In this document: positions 1 to 15,000 of the stretch, in pieces
Numbering within the stretch: the first letter of the stretch is position 1
Layout: the number at the start of each line of letters is the position of its first letter
Origin: Polyodon spathula
Lineage: Eukaryota > Chordata > Actinopteri > Acipenseriformes > Polyodontidae
Direction: 5' to 3'
DNA length: 64,000 nt
Assembly (NCBI RefSeq): GCF_017654505.1
Contig: NC_054552.1
Coordinates: forward strand, 29,300,915 to 29,364,914
The notes under the pieces: generated by a model
The model's database searches: none
The model's input: only the letters and a program-made list of their open reading frames with translations
Told to the model about the DNA's origin: nothing
Made by a program: the position numbers and the translations under genes

Positions 1-1495
1 ACTTTAACTTGTTGTTCTCTTTTGCATTACATTTTACACTATCTGTAATGTAACTGACATAAAGCAGCCAGTGCCTGTGGAGCAACATGGATCCTAAATA
101 ATTCCTGTGCAAAGAGACTACAGTCAGTAATTCATGGAGAAGTTAGAAATCTACTTTAAGCTTTGTGTAACTGACCTGATGCACTCATAGACTTTTAGGG
201 AAGATAAAACTCATTTTGATAATTTCTAAATAATTATTTCAAACCAATTTTCATATATCTGGTTACTCTGAACTACCAGGAGATATTTTTTTACCATGAC
301 ATTAAACAATTTAATTTGTGCATTTCAGTTTAAAATCAAAGTTTAAAAGAGATTACCTCTGTCTTGTCGTGATGTTATGATGACAATATTATAAGATTCA
401 GTCGTTTCTGTGACGGGGGCGGTAGAGCTATGGACTTTATCACGGTGATACAGCAGGGATAGAAATCCAAAACCAAGCTTTTTTTTTTTTTATGTTATTT
501 ATTTTCAGTATATTTTTTAAATTTTATCCATTCTATTTATCGTGTTACTTGTGCTGAACTCGTGTCTTTTTTTTTTTTTTTTTTTTACCAGTGTTTTATT
601 TAACAGCAAGTTAACATTTAACATAAAGGAGTATTTTATTATTTTATTTTTTTATTTACTACAGGTCTGCACTCAGTTACCTGGATATTTAGCTTGACTT
701 TTGTGGCAGTCTGAGCAAGCTTGAGTAAGGTTTCTGTATTGTGGTCAGTAAAAAAAAAAAATTACCATTAGGCGTGTGCATTGGTAATATCTTCCAGCCC
801 GTAAACAGTGAGTTTGTTAAAGATCTGCAGTGGAAAATTTCAGACATACTTACTGTTCCAAGATTACTCCTAATGTATAATACAGCGATGTCAGAGTGCA
901 GAAACTGTAAAAAATAAAATAAATAATTACTAATAATAATGTAATACTATACAGGAATACCCACAGTGTTCTGGAAATTGAATAAAATAGTCTGTACCAG
1001 TCAGTTAAGAGTCAATGAAAATGTACATTCCAGTGTTGAGCAACTTCATTTTCAAATCTTTTCAGAAGCACTGATTATCCCTGGCCTGTTTTGTTCAGGC
1101 TGTTTTTATTCATATGTGTTTTTCTGTTGTTGTCTGTTTTTGTAATAGTCATGATAAGTGCTACAATTTTAGAAGCGTGCGGGTTCGGGCTGCTTAATCT
1201 TCTCCTAAAAAGCAGAGTAAGCAGTCCGAAAGCTGTAAAGTTGTTTTATAATCCACAATAGGTGACAGAACTTATGTCCAAAAAGACTACTAATTTAATC
1301 AACTTTTATTAACTATTATTAAAATAAAAAAATATATATATTAAATTCAGTGTATATTATTATTATTATTATTATTATTAAAGTGGTTTGTCTTCAAGTC
1401 CTTTCTATAATTTTATTACTTTGCCTTTTTATACATGGTTGTGAAATGATGAGTGGCTCTACACCAATAACTTTTTAAATGTTGGTTCAATGCAG
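1..1495. other. Intron sequence upstream of the first visible SCAPER exon
   Basis: No exon is recognised here. The exon encoding the conserved N-terminal SCAPER domain should lie further left. The stretch is AT-rich with T-runs at 479-491 and 567-586 and a TTA triplet run at 1355-1380. It ends in the acceptor of visible exon 1. Confidence 0.6.
1355..1380. repeat. (TTA)n microsatellite
   Basis: About eight TTA/TAT triplets in tandem, intronic, about 115 bases before the exon 1 acceptor. Confidence 0.9.
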
Positions 1496-1612
1496 ACCCA
1501 CATCCCTGGCATGGGAGGTGAGGAAAATGTCTCCAGGGCGTCATGTGATATCCAGTCCGTCTACAGACAGGATTAATCCCACACCGAGCGCCCGCAGGAC
1601 TCTGAACTTCGG
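1496..1612 (+). CDS. SCAPER: SCAPER visible exon 1
   Basis: Acceptor TGCAG before 1496; donor GTAGGG from 1613. It starts with the last base of a split codon, carries 38 codons and leaves two bases. It reads PTSLAWEVRKMSPGRHV and then a Ser/Pro-rich tail ending ARRTLNF. Human SCAPER has PTSLAWEVKKMSPGRHV at this point, so the frame is secure. This is the linker after the N-terminal domain. Confidence 0.93.
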
Positions 1613-3002
1613 GTAGGGTTCAGCATTAACATTTGTTTCACAGCTTCGTCTTTTCATGAGCATTTATCTCAATCTAATTAACTTGCCGTAACCCTGAGTT
1701 TTGAGGGATGTCCACACTGAAATGAAAAAGCAATATAAAGTTGTTAAGCAGTTTCCCAGAAAAAAAAAAAAAAAAACTGGGAGTATTATCAAAGCCAGTT
1801 GTTTCTGCCAACCCAATCTGCCAATGAGAACAATTGACAAGAATTTAGCAGCGTAATTGTAGAGAATTAAAAAGCTAGGACAAGAAGGCTTTCAGAATGT
1901 AGGCGTGACAATAGCAGTGCAGTAACGTTAGCCCCCAAGCATACATTCCAACAAAGAGTTGCAGGAAAAATACAGTAGACAAGATCAATGACATTGTATG
2001 TGTGACCTAAGATTTACCTTTCCACTGAAAATAATAAAAAGGCCTAAGGTGCAGTTGGATTCATTTTTTCTGACACCAGGGATGCTTAGCAGCTTTAAAT
2101 GTGACGACGTTAGTGGTTTTATGCTGCTGCAAGTGGCTGGTAGTTTTACATCAGGAGCAACAATATGTTTCTACTCTTAGCCAACAAGTTATATCCTTAT
2201 GGTTATTTAATTATCGGCAAGAATATTATAAACCTGCCTTGTATCCACTGAACAGGTTACTTAGGTCAGGCACCTTAGACCTGTTTTCTACAGATGGTAA
2301 TGCAGACTGAATCCGGTCCAGAGACGACTTGATGCCTACCAATACATAAAATACATTCTGGTAGAATAGTTTCTTGCCTTAAATAATTCTTGCTGAGAGG
2401 AAACAAGATGGCAAATTAGATCAAAAGTACATTAACATTTAAATAAGTCAATATAGTGATAAGATTTCCAAGTGCTACGCATGCACTTATTGGGTGGAAT
2501 TTGCCCACCCACCAGTAAAAGGAAAATCAATAAATGTAAGAATCAGTTGTTTAATGTGATTTTGAGGGATTTCCTTTCCTTAAACACAGAGAAACAAAGA
2601 GCTGTCCAGATATAATTGTGGTTAAAGACTGCTGAAGCGTTGGTTCAATATGTACATTATTTTGTAATTCAACACTGCAGGAAATATATATTGATTATAA
2701 TGGAACACTGTCGACTACAATTGCCATTTCTCCTTTACAGAAGAGTCAGGGAGCAGCATTTTTATAGGTAATGAAACAGCCACAAGTAGTGATTCTGTAA
2801 TGTGCCTTTTTAGAAGCAGTCGGAGATTGCGCACCACAGCCTACCTGGGTGTGTGTGTGGTTTTTTGTTTTTTTTTTTTTTTTTTTTTTGCTGCCTCGAC
2901 TTTTTTGTATTATATTGGAGATTAATCTGATAATAATAGTTTAAATAGGTACTGTACATTCTTTACACATTTCTTACCATTTGGTAGAGCTTGTAGTTAT
3001 AC

Positions 3003-3034
<32 letters not shown>

Positions 3035-6000
3035 TAAAATCTGTGTTATATGGTATTTGGGTTATTCACAGTGAAATATAAATGCATTTAATATATGGAG
3101 GGAAGTAAGATGTCCATTGCCTAGCAGTTTGATCCATTCCTGTTTTTACTATGGGTTTATTAATCTTGTGCTTGTTACCAATACACTGGGAGTAATGAAG
3201 CTGGTATTAAAACCTTGACTGGTTGAAATTGCTATGCAAAGAGTCTTCTTTCCATCCCTGTAATACAAGGAGCTTATTGTAGCCTATAACATCACCCCAA
3301 ACCCACACAACCCGAAATGCTTATTTTTCCTGTTTAGGGGACCTCCTGCCACACTGTCAGCCTCACGCCTCACCCCCACTGGGTCCAGCTGGGCAGATAA
3401 GGTCAAGTCTGCTCATACAGCCACAGCAGCCAATCGGACTGGATCCGGGCTTTGTCAGCCAACCTCGCAGAACCCCCTGCGGAAACCAGCTGAGAAACGC
3501 GGTCAGAAAGGTACTGTGAAGCCTTTTGACTATTTCTGCTTTTACAGTCACAGCAACACCACCACCACAAAAACAAAATCCACACACTCCTTTAAGGTAG
3601 TTAAAAAGCAGCGTTGGTCTGCATGCAAGAACTAGTGAGTCCGTGGCCTTCGAGTTTGACTCTGACTCCCATACGTAAATTTGACAGCTCAGAGTGGTAA
3701 GGTCCAGTCACCGTAGCAATGAAATGAAAATATTCCCTTCAATCGCTGCTTACGTGATTGTACAATATTAAGTTTCCTATCTTTATATTGATTTTGTAAT
3801 GCCTATATGTTTTTTGAAAAGTTTTGGCAGGGCATCTTCTCAAACTCCAAGAGTTTACACAAACCTTTAAAATTTCTACAAAAAATAAAATAATGACCGA
3901 AGGGGATATTGAGATACATAATTGTATGTTGTTGCTTTTTATTAAATGTTTTCTTGCTTTTCATTATTCCTAAGGTCATACCCATACAATCAAGTAAAAC
4001 TACCCAGGCTAAATTCAAGGAGCTATATTCAGTTTAACTACATGCCACATACTCCGTGAAAAGGGGACTTCACACAGGCCTGTAAACTGAATAAGTTCTT
4101 GGATCCCACCTGCTGATTTACAGTGCCGTGTAACACCAGATGCATGAACATGTTGGTTTTACTGGTTTGATATTTAATCTGTCCCATTGCACGAAAGCTA
4201 TGTTTAGATCCAGATCGGTTTAGTGAAAGAAAAAAAAAACATTTAAGGAAAAAAGAAGAAAAAAACATTTCATTCCAGTTAATTCATATTTTATAATTCA
4301 AACCTTTCCTTAGTCATTATATCGTGTCCCGCTTTTTTTGTTTAAAGTCTGTCGTATTTCAAATGAATCAGACGTTTATTATGAAACCATTTTAATACTG
4401 CTGGAAAATCTGGGACTGTTTTGTCATTATTGTGATTTTTCAATAATGCAGGTAAAAAAGATGCAGAAGGCTGGGAAACCGTACAGCGAGGAAGACCGGC
4501 TCGGCCCAGATCTGCTGTTCTGATAGCCAAGATGACTGCAGCCCCAGCTCCCCAGAGCCCAAAGGATGACAGCGATAAGGAAAATACACAGCGTGGTCCT
4601 GCAGAAGTGTACCCAGACAGAGAACAGCTGGATCTGGAAAAACTGAGAAATGCAGAACTTACAGAAGAGAAAGCAGACTCCCAGACAGAGGACGCAGTTC
4701 AGGTACTAGTTAAGTTGTGAGGTTTATGTAAGTCTGAAGCCACATAGCATACAATCGATGTGGAAAGACACCCAGTTTAGGTAACCCTGTAAAACACTGT
4801 TTTCAGCTGCTTGTTACTATTCCAGTATATGTAATTGTACAGTATGTTGCTGTGTTAAATAATGCAGACCCACTATTTTTGCTCTGTTAAAACGCTGCCA
4901 CTTGGTGGTCTTCATTAGAATAATTTATATTATAAAACTGACCCTTATTATTGAGTGAAACAACTACAACTCTCATTCTCTATGTGAAATATGTCTTGAA
5001 CATTCTCTTGTCTCGTGGAATTGCTTATCAAAATGTTTTTAACAAAATATAATCTTGCTTTTTCTTTTTTTTTATTTAATTTTTTTATCTAGGTGTCAAA
5101 TCGAACTTTTAATTGGTAGCAAGTATTATTAAATTCCCTGTCTTTTTATTGTCATGTGACCGATGTTTACAGTCCATTTATCAGACACAAGCGGTGAAAT
5201 GTTTATTTTCTTTTAATTTCTTGTTCTGTTTGCTGAGTTTTTAACAAAAATCAATATCAATATTTTAAAGAATGCCCTTGGTGCATTTGGTTGATTTTTA
5301 AGGATTGTATTACATTAGTTCACAGCAGACAGTCCCGAGGATTCAGAGAAGTCTGGCAGCTTGCCCTTGCAGGAGATTTCCAGGGAGCCCTGGGCAGAAA
5401 CTCCAGAGGTTCACACAGACGCTGTCTGTCCTTCAGAGGGACTGAGGGTCGAAGTGGCTCCTGCAGCATCTGGTACAGACCAGACTCCAATTGAAACAGT
5501 GAAACTGGAGATTGAACTGGACCCCACAGAGCTTTCAGATGTGAGTGCTGAGAGATTGGGAAGACGTCCCACTGGGACTCCACTGCCTAAACAAAGTGAA
5601 TAAAAATGTTTCAGTTCTCTATTGGATAACTAACACATTGTCAAAAAAAAAACTTAATAACTTAATGTATATTTTTTCCGGCTATATTCAAAAAAAAAAA
5701 ATCATAATGTTTGCAGATGTTTTCAGTTGGGTATTATAAATGATTCTGTGTGTGTGGGTTTTATATGGCATGCCCAGAAAGTTGAGAGCCGCATTTTCAA
5801 AGACGATTTGACAGTAGCTCTGTAGAACTGACAGGCACGGCTGCCGTTGTCTGTTGGGATTACAAGTATTATCTATAGGTTGGGTATGCTGGTGGAGAAG
5901 AGGTTTTGTACCAGATCAGGGGACCTTGTCTTTCAGTTTCCAATTTCCAGTCCCAGATGTAAATTACACTTTATAGATTGGTAAGCTGGGGTTACAACAC

Positions 6001-9000
6001 AGGCAATTGCTGTTTCCTGCCTTTGCTGTATTGTTCATAAGGAGAGAGGAGTTTTCTGTATAATTAAAATGTTACTTGCTGTATTTAGTTTGTGCCATTC
6101 AAAGGTTTTTTTAAATAATCTATTTGTTCAACCTTTTCCTCTTCAGACATATTATCTACGAATTAGTTTACTTTTTCTTTTCTTTTTTTTTTTATATTTA
6201 GAGAGCTTGGCATTTGGTAGTCACGGTATTGTAGTTCTGTCCCATTGTAATATAATGACTGCTGTATCTTCTTTAAACTAATATTAAAAATTATTGATAA
6301 TAATAATAATTGATATTATAGGATGTGATGTCTGTGCAGGGTTATCCAATTAAACACAGTTAAAATTATTTATTTATGTATTTAGATTTTTTCTGTAGAT
6401 ATGATGTAGATGACCCTTACTGAGGTACATACACAAATACAATTTTAAAGAAGCATTCACATCATGTAAAATGTCAATTCCAGTTTCCAGTAGTATCTGA
6501 GGGGAACCAGATGCACTGGGAGGCGGTTCAGTGAACCTGGGTCTGGAGCTTTCAGGTTTTTTTTATTTGAAGGACTCTGTTCATTGCAAGCCACGTGACA
6601 CTGAGCTGACTGCTGTTCATGATCATTTCCAGATAACGGTTGTGTTTTTTTTTTTTTTTTTTCCCCTCGGTCTAATTGCGTCTAAAAATGTTTTTTTTGT
6701 TTTTTGTTTTGTTTTTGTTATTTTTTTCCTGACATGCCTTTTAGACCAGTTGCCTCGTGTTGAAAGCTACTAAAGTTTTTCATGAACAGGTGGAAAGCTG
6801 TATACTAAAGAGGAATCCATTTTTCTCAAGTCTGTATTGTTTTTTGAGTCCTGTTACTGTAACTTTTTGACCTCTACCTCCTAGAATCGAATATGTTAAT
6901 TAGACGCTTGTTTTTTTTTCTTCTATAACCAGTTTATACTTGGATGCTTACTGCTTTAAATAACGATCAGCATTTCATGAGTTAACAAGCGATGGTCCCT
7001 CCAACTCTATGGGTAGCATCAAAGTTTATCTGGCAGCACTTGGGCTTGAATATGAAGGCCTGCTTAAAATAGTGAGATAAATGGTTTTTTAATGGTCCTA
7101 TGGGAGTGTTATCTAAACCAAGATCAAACAGGGATTTTGGTTTGTGTTCTAGTGGCCGAGACACCTCTCTGGGTGGCTTTAGATAAGTACTGCAGTGTTT
7201 AGACTCCACAGAGGTGCTTGTTAGACGAACAGCCACGGCGTTGAGAGAAAGCTCATTCACATTTCCCTCATTAGTTACATTACATAGCACTTTCCTTAAA
7301 GAACTATTGTTCTATTGTTAAATCATTCATTCTGTTATTGTTTCGGTTGTGCTAAAAAAAATTAGTTGATATTGGATTAAAATACAGTGTAATATGCCAG
7401 GGATAGAAATTGTGTAGGAATTTGAGCCTAATTATTCACACTGGCTTAAGCTCATGGTAGTGCATGGAATGGCTCAAATGGATATGCAATATCCATCCTG
7501 GTGCATTATACTGGCTGCCATCTGTAGTTCAGAGCTCAACTGCCTCAACCTTTTCTAACTGTTCTTTGGGTTTTCTCATTCCATCTTGGCAGCCAACTGA
7601 CATTTTTGGGATGTTTTTCTTTGAGTGTTGCTAAGTGTTGTTTACCTTACAAACAAAGTAGGGTTCTTAAAGTTTTAGATTTTCCTTCAAATTAAGTCAT
7701 TTCATTTTAATGTGTTTATTGTAGTCTTAACTGGTGAAGTAGATAAAGGTCTATTGTATTTGTATTGTTCAATATGAGAACAAACTCTTTTAAACAGGTT
7801 TGTATTTTGGTGAATGTAAGTGTTCAGTTGTGTTTATTTTTAGTGTTTATCAGTATTGATGCATGTTTTACCCAGTATGGACTCTAGAGTATAGAATAAA
7901 CCATATAACTATATTCTAAAACAACTGTACTTGTTATACATAAATAAATCATCAATCAACAAAGCAAGAAGGCTTGACAGTGTGGAATTTGTATACATCA
8001 TGCAAGCACTTGGACATTTTTGTTTGTAATTGCAGCATTGCCAACACTTTCAGACCCAATCCATGGCAGAAGTTTTAGCAAAGAAGGAAGAGCTGGCAGA
8101 CCGCTTGGAGAAGGCAAACGAGGAAGCCATCGCCAGCGCTATTGCTGAAGAGGAGCAGCTGACGAGGGAGATCCAGGCTGAGGAGAACAATGACTACAAC
8201 CTGGAGGCAGACAGTGAGGGCGACTTCTCTGTAAGTACACTGGCCTGTATTCTGGGGGTTGGGGGGGTGGGAGGGGATGAGAATTTGATCGTCAAAGGAA
8301 ACATGTTTGATGGAATTCCTCACCTGGTCTTTTAAAAATATCTTAACCTTCATTTTGTCAATTTGGAAAATGGGATTGTGTTTAATGAAAGAGTAGATTC
8401 TTGTGCGGCTCAACCAGTTTGGTAATTAATATTGAGAAGGCTTCCTTTTGGTGCTCTGTGGGGAAAATTTAATTTTTAAAATGGAATTTTGCTGGGACTG
8501 CAAAATGATATTGCTCCATCATGACTGTGTTATCTAAACTGAGTACGTTCCTCTTTTCTGTTGTTATAGGCTAGCATAGGCAGTGGAATTATGTCCTACT
8601 GTGGCTTGTCCATGGATTGGAATGAAGTCTTAGCTGATTATGAAGGTATTTTTACCAACTTTTATAAATGTCTCCTGTTATCATTTGGGATTTGTAAAGC
8701 TTTAACATTTTGTTCCGATCCACAATGCAGGAAAAACTTGATTATCCTCTTCAAACAATACTAAAAGATGTTCACATATTGTTGCATTGTGTTGATGTTG
8801 CACTGGATTTCCTTGTCTTTAGCCCGAGAGCCATGGCGGCAGAGCACTTCCTGGGGGGATATAGTGGAGGAAGAACCAGCCCGCCCTCCTGGCCATGGGA
8901 TTCACATGCATGAGAAGCTCTCCTCCCCTTCACGGAAAAGGTGAGCCTTCAGCCTTTAGAATATATATTATTCATATTTTGTCATATGTTCTATATCTCC

Positions 9001-12000
9001 ATCTTTTTTAAGAAAAAAAAACAAACCCAAAGCCATACACAAAGACATATGTTGAGAGAGGCAGGACGGTAGCAGCCCTACAGCTGCTGCTTCTTGTGCC
9101 CTCTTGTAGCTGTGTGGAGTGCGCTGGATTAGCATGTGTAGCAGGTCTAAAACTGGGATCTTAGGACTTTCAGAATGTCTGCTTATTGGGAGGAATACTG
9201 TCTTCTGAACCTTTCAGACCTCATAGGGGAGCTATACCTTTGTAAGGTAGTTTTTCATAATTGCTTAGTCCTCCGTTGTAATGTTTCAAAGCTATAAATG
9301 ACTTATACGTAGTAGGCCTTAACTTAGCATTCAGAATTTGTTTTCCTCTGTGGTGACAGTTTTTATGGGAGGAAAAGCTTAAAGCAAAGGTTGTATCATG
9401 ACTTAACCCAAAAAACAGCCATGTAGCATGTGAAAAACAGCACCTGGAAATGGATGCTGTTTGTGATATTTTATGTTCATTGTATTATAACAATGATTAA
9501 CACATGCTGTGCTGACAACTAGAACTTTCTACCTGTAGGGAGTTCTCATGAGCACAGAGAGTTTAATGCACTGTGACAACACCTGGTAGTTTAGACGAGG
9601 AATACATTATCATGACATGTGACGTAACAGGACAAGACACCTCTAGCTAATACTGCACCGTGTATGCAGAGTCCACTGTGGCACAGCCGTGTAGTTATCT
9701 TCTGCCCTTGGTGTGCATCTCATACGTTTGTAATTTTTTTTATAAATTATTTGCCAATTCCCATTTTATTAAGATGACAAATAACAACTTCCATGAACAA
9801 CATATCGTAGGAAAGCAGCGTCCATAATGACCCACCGCCCTGGTTGAATTCCCTCTACTCTGAAAGTTGAAGAAAGTTTTGTTGTTTCTTTTAACACAAT
9901 GCTATAAGCTTGTAAATATATTCAATATTTGTTGACAGGACAATAGCTGAATCTAAAAGGAAGCACGAAGAGAAGCAGCTAAAGGCGCAGCAACTCCGAA
10001 AAAAACTAAGAGAAGAACAAACTCACAAACTGCAGAAGTTGTTAGAACGAGTGAGTACATTTGTTATTTGATAACGTGGCTGTGTTTCATAAATAAACAG
10101 CAACTTTTTATGACAGTGACAATTAAGAGATGATGGGAAAGTTTAAACTCTGCCTATCCAAGCAGTGACCTTTCTTTTTGAGAATGCCTCCAAAGCTGGC
10201 CGGTGACAATTCTGTAGTAGTTTTGTGAAGTTTCCACCTCAAGTCTTTGGAAAAAATAAACTTGATGAAATGATAGTACCTGTGGAATGGCTGCAGTGTG
10301 CTGACCCTGCCTTGCTCTGCTCTCTTCCTCAGGAGAAGGAGGTCAGGAAGTGGAAGGAGGAGCTCTTGGATCAGAGACGGAAGATGATGGATGAGAAATT
10401 GCTCCATGCAGAGTTTAAACGAGAGCTGCAGTTACAGGCCATCATTAAAAAGGCACAAGAGGAAGACGCTAAGGTGAGAGAATAACAGGATAAATATTTA
10501 ATTGGCTTCCATTCCCTGTAATCACTCAATACCACACCCTCCTTTTCAAGGGTGTTGTTATTTTGTAGTAGCTGCTAGTTTATAATTTTAGTCTATTTAT
10601 GTAGCTTAACAGGTTAAAGTAAAGATTCTTGTGTTTTTGCACAAGAAGCATCTGGATGGTCATTTTTACCAGTGGATATGCTGCTAACCCACCTTTTGTG
10701 TTAATGAAAATATTTCTTGCGTAATTAACACGTTTTCATACAACCTTCATAACTGTTTTATGATGACATGCGTGCTTCATATATATTAATGTATTCACAT
10801 GTCTTCTTGCATCCTACACAGGGCAGATGCTTTCTATCCTTGTTTTCACCCCACCTTTTGAATTTAACTTTGCTCTAGGGCCTCCTAAAGGTCAAAGTTA
10901 ATTGATTTCAAGTGGAACTGAAAAAGCTGCTTTGAGGTATGATGCAGTCAAGCTGTATCATTAGTTGCTAGCCCCAGCATGCCTGTTTGTATTCCCATTC
11001 GGGCTGCTAGTCATTGAACTGAAAAAACATGGCTGTTAATGTGTTCCAGTCAGTTAGCAGAGGAGAAAATCTGGTGGCTCCCTGAGACCTTGCATGAAGC
11101 GGCTAGACTCCGGGTTTTGTGGTTTCTCTTTTTGCGGGTTGATTGGTAGCCGTTTGCATAACTTAGCTCATATAAGTTAATGCAAAACATCTGTTGGAAG
11201 AGGTTACTGTCATTTCAAATTTGAGATTTTGCTGGTAACTTCTTAAATTGAGGTATATTCTTTTATCTGAACTAGACTAGTCGTTTAGATAGTGTATTTA
11301 CAACGTTTTCCTTGGTGCCTATATAGATGGTTTTCTCCTTGAAAAGATTTTACACATTTGAGCTACACATTCTTCACTGAGCCAGAAGTGGACATTCATG
11401 CGCATTTCTTTGGGGAATTAAAAGGAGTTGCACAAGTCTAAACGATTAGCAGTGTTACTCTAATGTGCCGTATTTGATCCTCTTCACTTGCCCATTTAAC
11501 AGACTTGGTGACCTTTTCATTTTCTGTATCTGCAGGTGAATGAGATTGCTTTTATAAACACTCTTGAAGCACAGAACAAAAGGCATGATGTCCTGGCCAA
11601 GCTGAAAGAGTACGAACAGAGGCTGAACGAGCTGCAAGATGAACGCCAGCGGAGACAGGAGGAGAAACAGGCGCGTGATGAGGCTGTGCAGGTATAGATC
11701 CAGAGCAGCTTGCCATGTGTTTTTGGTAATCCAAAATGGTATAATATCGTAACCCACCAGAGCGAAGCCTATACATTGTGTTGTTTTGCTGTGGTTCACA
11801 ATATTGTGTTTTTAAATCCAGAAATGGAGCTAAAGCCTGTTTTAATAATTTAACATTTATAACAGAAGCACATAAATGCACAAGTTTTTTGTACCGCAGG
11901 GGAATTGCATTATTCACTCATATTATATTATACTTGCTTGTTTTTATAGTTTAGCAATCCCTTCTCCAGTTTACTTTTTTGAAGATGCACTTATGTAGCA

Positions 12001-15000
12001 TTATACTACTGTACTATATTTACACTGATACTGTATGTTTGATGGCCACCTTAATGTATTGCTGCATCTGCTGACGGGTCGCCCTGTAATTGAGTTGTGG
12101 CATCTCACTGCGTCAGTATTACCTTGAATAAACAGATGTTACATGTATTGATATTACATTCCACTGTACATTCCCTAGGCAGAAAGAAGCATTTTTGTTT
12201 AAAAAGCTACTTTTTTCTGATTTAATTGTTTTTAAATATCCAGGTTTTTCCAGATTACTGATATAAGGTTTGATGGCCAATTTCCCATGTTGTTTAATTA
12301 ATAATCACTCTTTAAAGCAAATGATAGAGAAATGCATTGCATGTATTTTAGTGGCAGCGGGCTCCTGCCGTGGTCATTGGAGAGCTCTTATCTCTAGCTG
12401 TTCTGTTTCTAGCAGTAGGTGTCACTCTGGTCACAAATGATCACCTCCTGAAAGGGACAGGGGACAGAGCTTTAAGCTGGCCAGCTTGTCCTTTTAATGC
12501 ATGTGAGGCTAAGTTCCATTGACAAGGTGCTGAAAACTTGGCTTACTGGACCCCACTGGAAAATAATTATCTCTGCCCTGGGAACTGGGACATCTTTTAC
12601 AGTAGACAAGGGACAAGAAAAATTAAACTTACTTCACATAAAACAGGCTTTTTTATACCAGATTGTGGCATAGTTCAAACTATCTATAAACCATGGCTAC
12701 ATAAATTTGAGAGCAGGACACAGAACTGGGGGCACTGCTTAAGATATTTTGTTTTGGCAGGAGCGCAAACGAGCCCTTGAAGCAGAACGGCAGGCCCGGG
12801 TGGAAGAGTTATTGATAAGGAGGAAAGAGCAGGAAGCTCGAATCGAACTGCAGAGACAGGAGAGAGAGCGGGCGCGGGAGGATGCGGCACGGGAAAGAGC
12901 TAGGTCTGTGGCCTTGACAGGCAGCCAGGCAGCTCCTTCTCACTGATCATTTCTCTTTGTGTTTTTGAGAATGTTGTGATTTGGCAGCATTACCAGCCAA
13001 ACAGAGTAGTGGTTAACCAAAGCTCTTTTTAATTAGGAAATATTACCTCAAGTTTGAGTTTACTCAGTTTGAAATGAGTCTACTGGCACAGGCTACACCT
13101 CATTCCAGACCCTCTCTATATAGGAACATCTTGAGGGAGAGGAGGGTGTTTCTGCCCATTTGAGACCTATTAAGAGGTAGTCTGATGATTGGAAGATATT
13201 TAAAATATTTGTTCAGTATGCAATAATGTTACAAGAATGTATAGCCTGATCTCATAAAAACAAATGGGAGGATAGCTTCTTAGAGCTTTTTTTCTTCAAA
13301 TTGTTATTTCTGAGAATTGACCCATATCGGCTGACCTGATACTTGATTAAAATAGTAGACATACGCATTCATATACATACAAGCACATATGTTGCAGACT
13401 CTTAATGAAGAAATGTGTTAATAGAATGCTTTTTATAGTCCTGGTTAAATGTGTCTTCTGTATTCTTCTCTTCTAGAGATCGAGAGGAGCGACTTGCTGC
13501 CCTGAGTGCAGCTCAACAGGAAGCCATGGAGGAACTGCAGAAAAAGATACAGCAAAAGGTACATACATAAGCAATATAGTGTGTCAGTAGGAAGGTAAAC
13601 ATTAAACTCAAGGAGACGAGCATCCTTATAAACTGCACTGCTACTATTGCTACTTATCAATACAGACTCGCACCGTCTGAAGCCCTAGTGCATGTCATTG
13701 AGCTGTTGTGTCAGCCAGGACATGGCAGTGATTTTAAAAGGTTGCTGTGGAGCAATACTAGTACTGCTGAACAGTACATTGATTTAATGGGATTGATTTA
13801 CTCTTTTAAAGCACATGTTATAGTCTTCAGCAGCTGTCCACTAACTTAAGTAGCCTCATTAGCTCAGCTCTCACCCTCCTTCATGTCAGGCAGGCTATTA
13901 TTAAAATGACATTGTTTAGATATGATTATCTGAAGATACCTCCAGACCTTGATGTAACTGAAGCGGATAGGTACCTGTATGTCAGAATATGAAAATGTTA
14001 CCACTTTGAATCACATGTTACCGTTGCCCCTTAGTATAGCGCCACTGCTGAAATATTACAATAGGATCTTAGAAGATGCCTCTTTACAAATGTTTTTATA
14101 TAAAAACATTTTTTTAAAAATTGTATCCTCCTTTTTCAATTCAGCATGACGAAAGCAGCCGCAGACACATGGAACAGATTGAACAGAGGAAAGAAAAGGC
14201 TGCAGAGCTCAGCAGTGGAAGACACGCCAATACTGACTACGCACCCAAACTCACACCTTATGAACGCAAAAAACAGTGTTCGCTCTGTAATGTGACGGTA
14301 AGAGAAAAGCCGCCTTTAGGTGCAGCCCACAATTACTCAATACATACTGCTTTATTGGCTTGCCTCTGTTGTTATTTTTTTGTAGTCTTTTGGTCCATGA
14401 CATAGCTTTTGGGTACCATACACTATGGCTGTCAGCTAGCCTAGCTGTGAAAAACTGGAGTGTGAGCAGGCAGGAGGTGTGTAGGAACCAGTTTAAAAGC
14501 GCTGAAGTGAAATGGTGGCAGGTGTTCTGGGACACAACTAAACAAATTATCTCGATAAGTGAAGTATCTCCATTGCAAAATACAACATGTAACATTTACA
14601 TTTAAAACATGAGAACATTAAAACAAGTTTTAATGCCTAGATGGTTATTCTTAATAAAACAGAAGGAAACCTTTCTGAAAGCATCCAGTTATCTGGAACA
14701 TGCTTATTATCTGGAACATGGAACAAGGAGAAAAAAGCACCTTGGAGATTCTCTGACCTGTTTTTTTTGCCCTTGGCCAGCATTTGACTCAAGTGATCAT
14801 CCTTAGGTCAGCAGCAGGCACTCTGTTTAATTATATTGACCAGCTTGAGGTGGTTGTTTTTTACCTTTTCTTCTCTCCAACACAGACACTAATCCAAACC
14901 CCATAGATCATCCTGGTCAATATTCAGAAAGAAAAAAACTCCCAACATTTTTAATTATGTGTTTCAAGGCTTGACAAATGGCATACCCAAATTTGTTTTA

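Larger units (their letters stand above)
1613..3337. other. Intron 1
   Basis: AT-rich intron with no recognised gene. It contains a T-rich stretch at 2861-2889 and a TA dinucleotide run at 3003-3029. Small ORFs near 2000-2310 have no recognisable domain. Confidence 0.8.

Noticed and set aside
4532..4720. ATG at 4532 as a SCAPER start
   Set aside because: The frame runs upstream through KKDAEGWETVQRGRP, which is conserved in human SCAPER, so the Met is internal.
5093..5120. Extra SCAPER exon after the strong acceptor at 5091-5092
   Set aside because: Stops within nine codons in the required phase and no donor gives the phase needed by exon 4.
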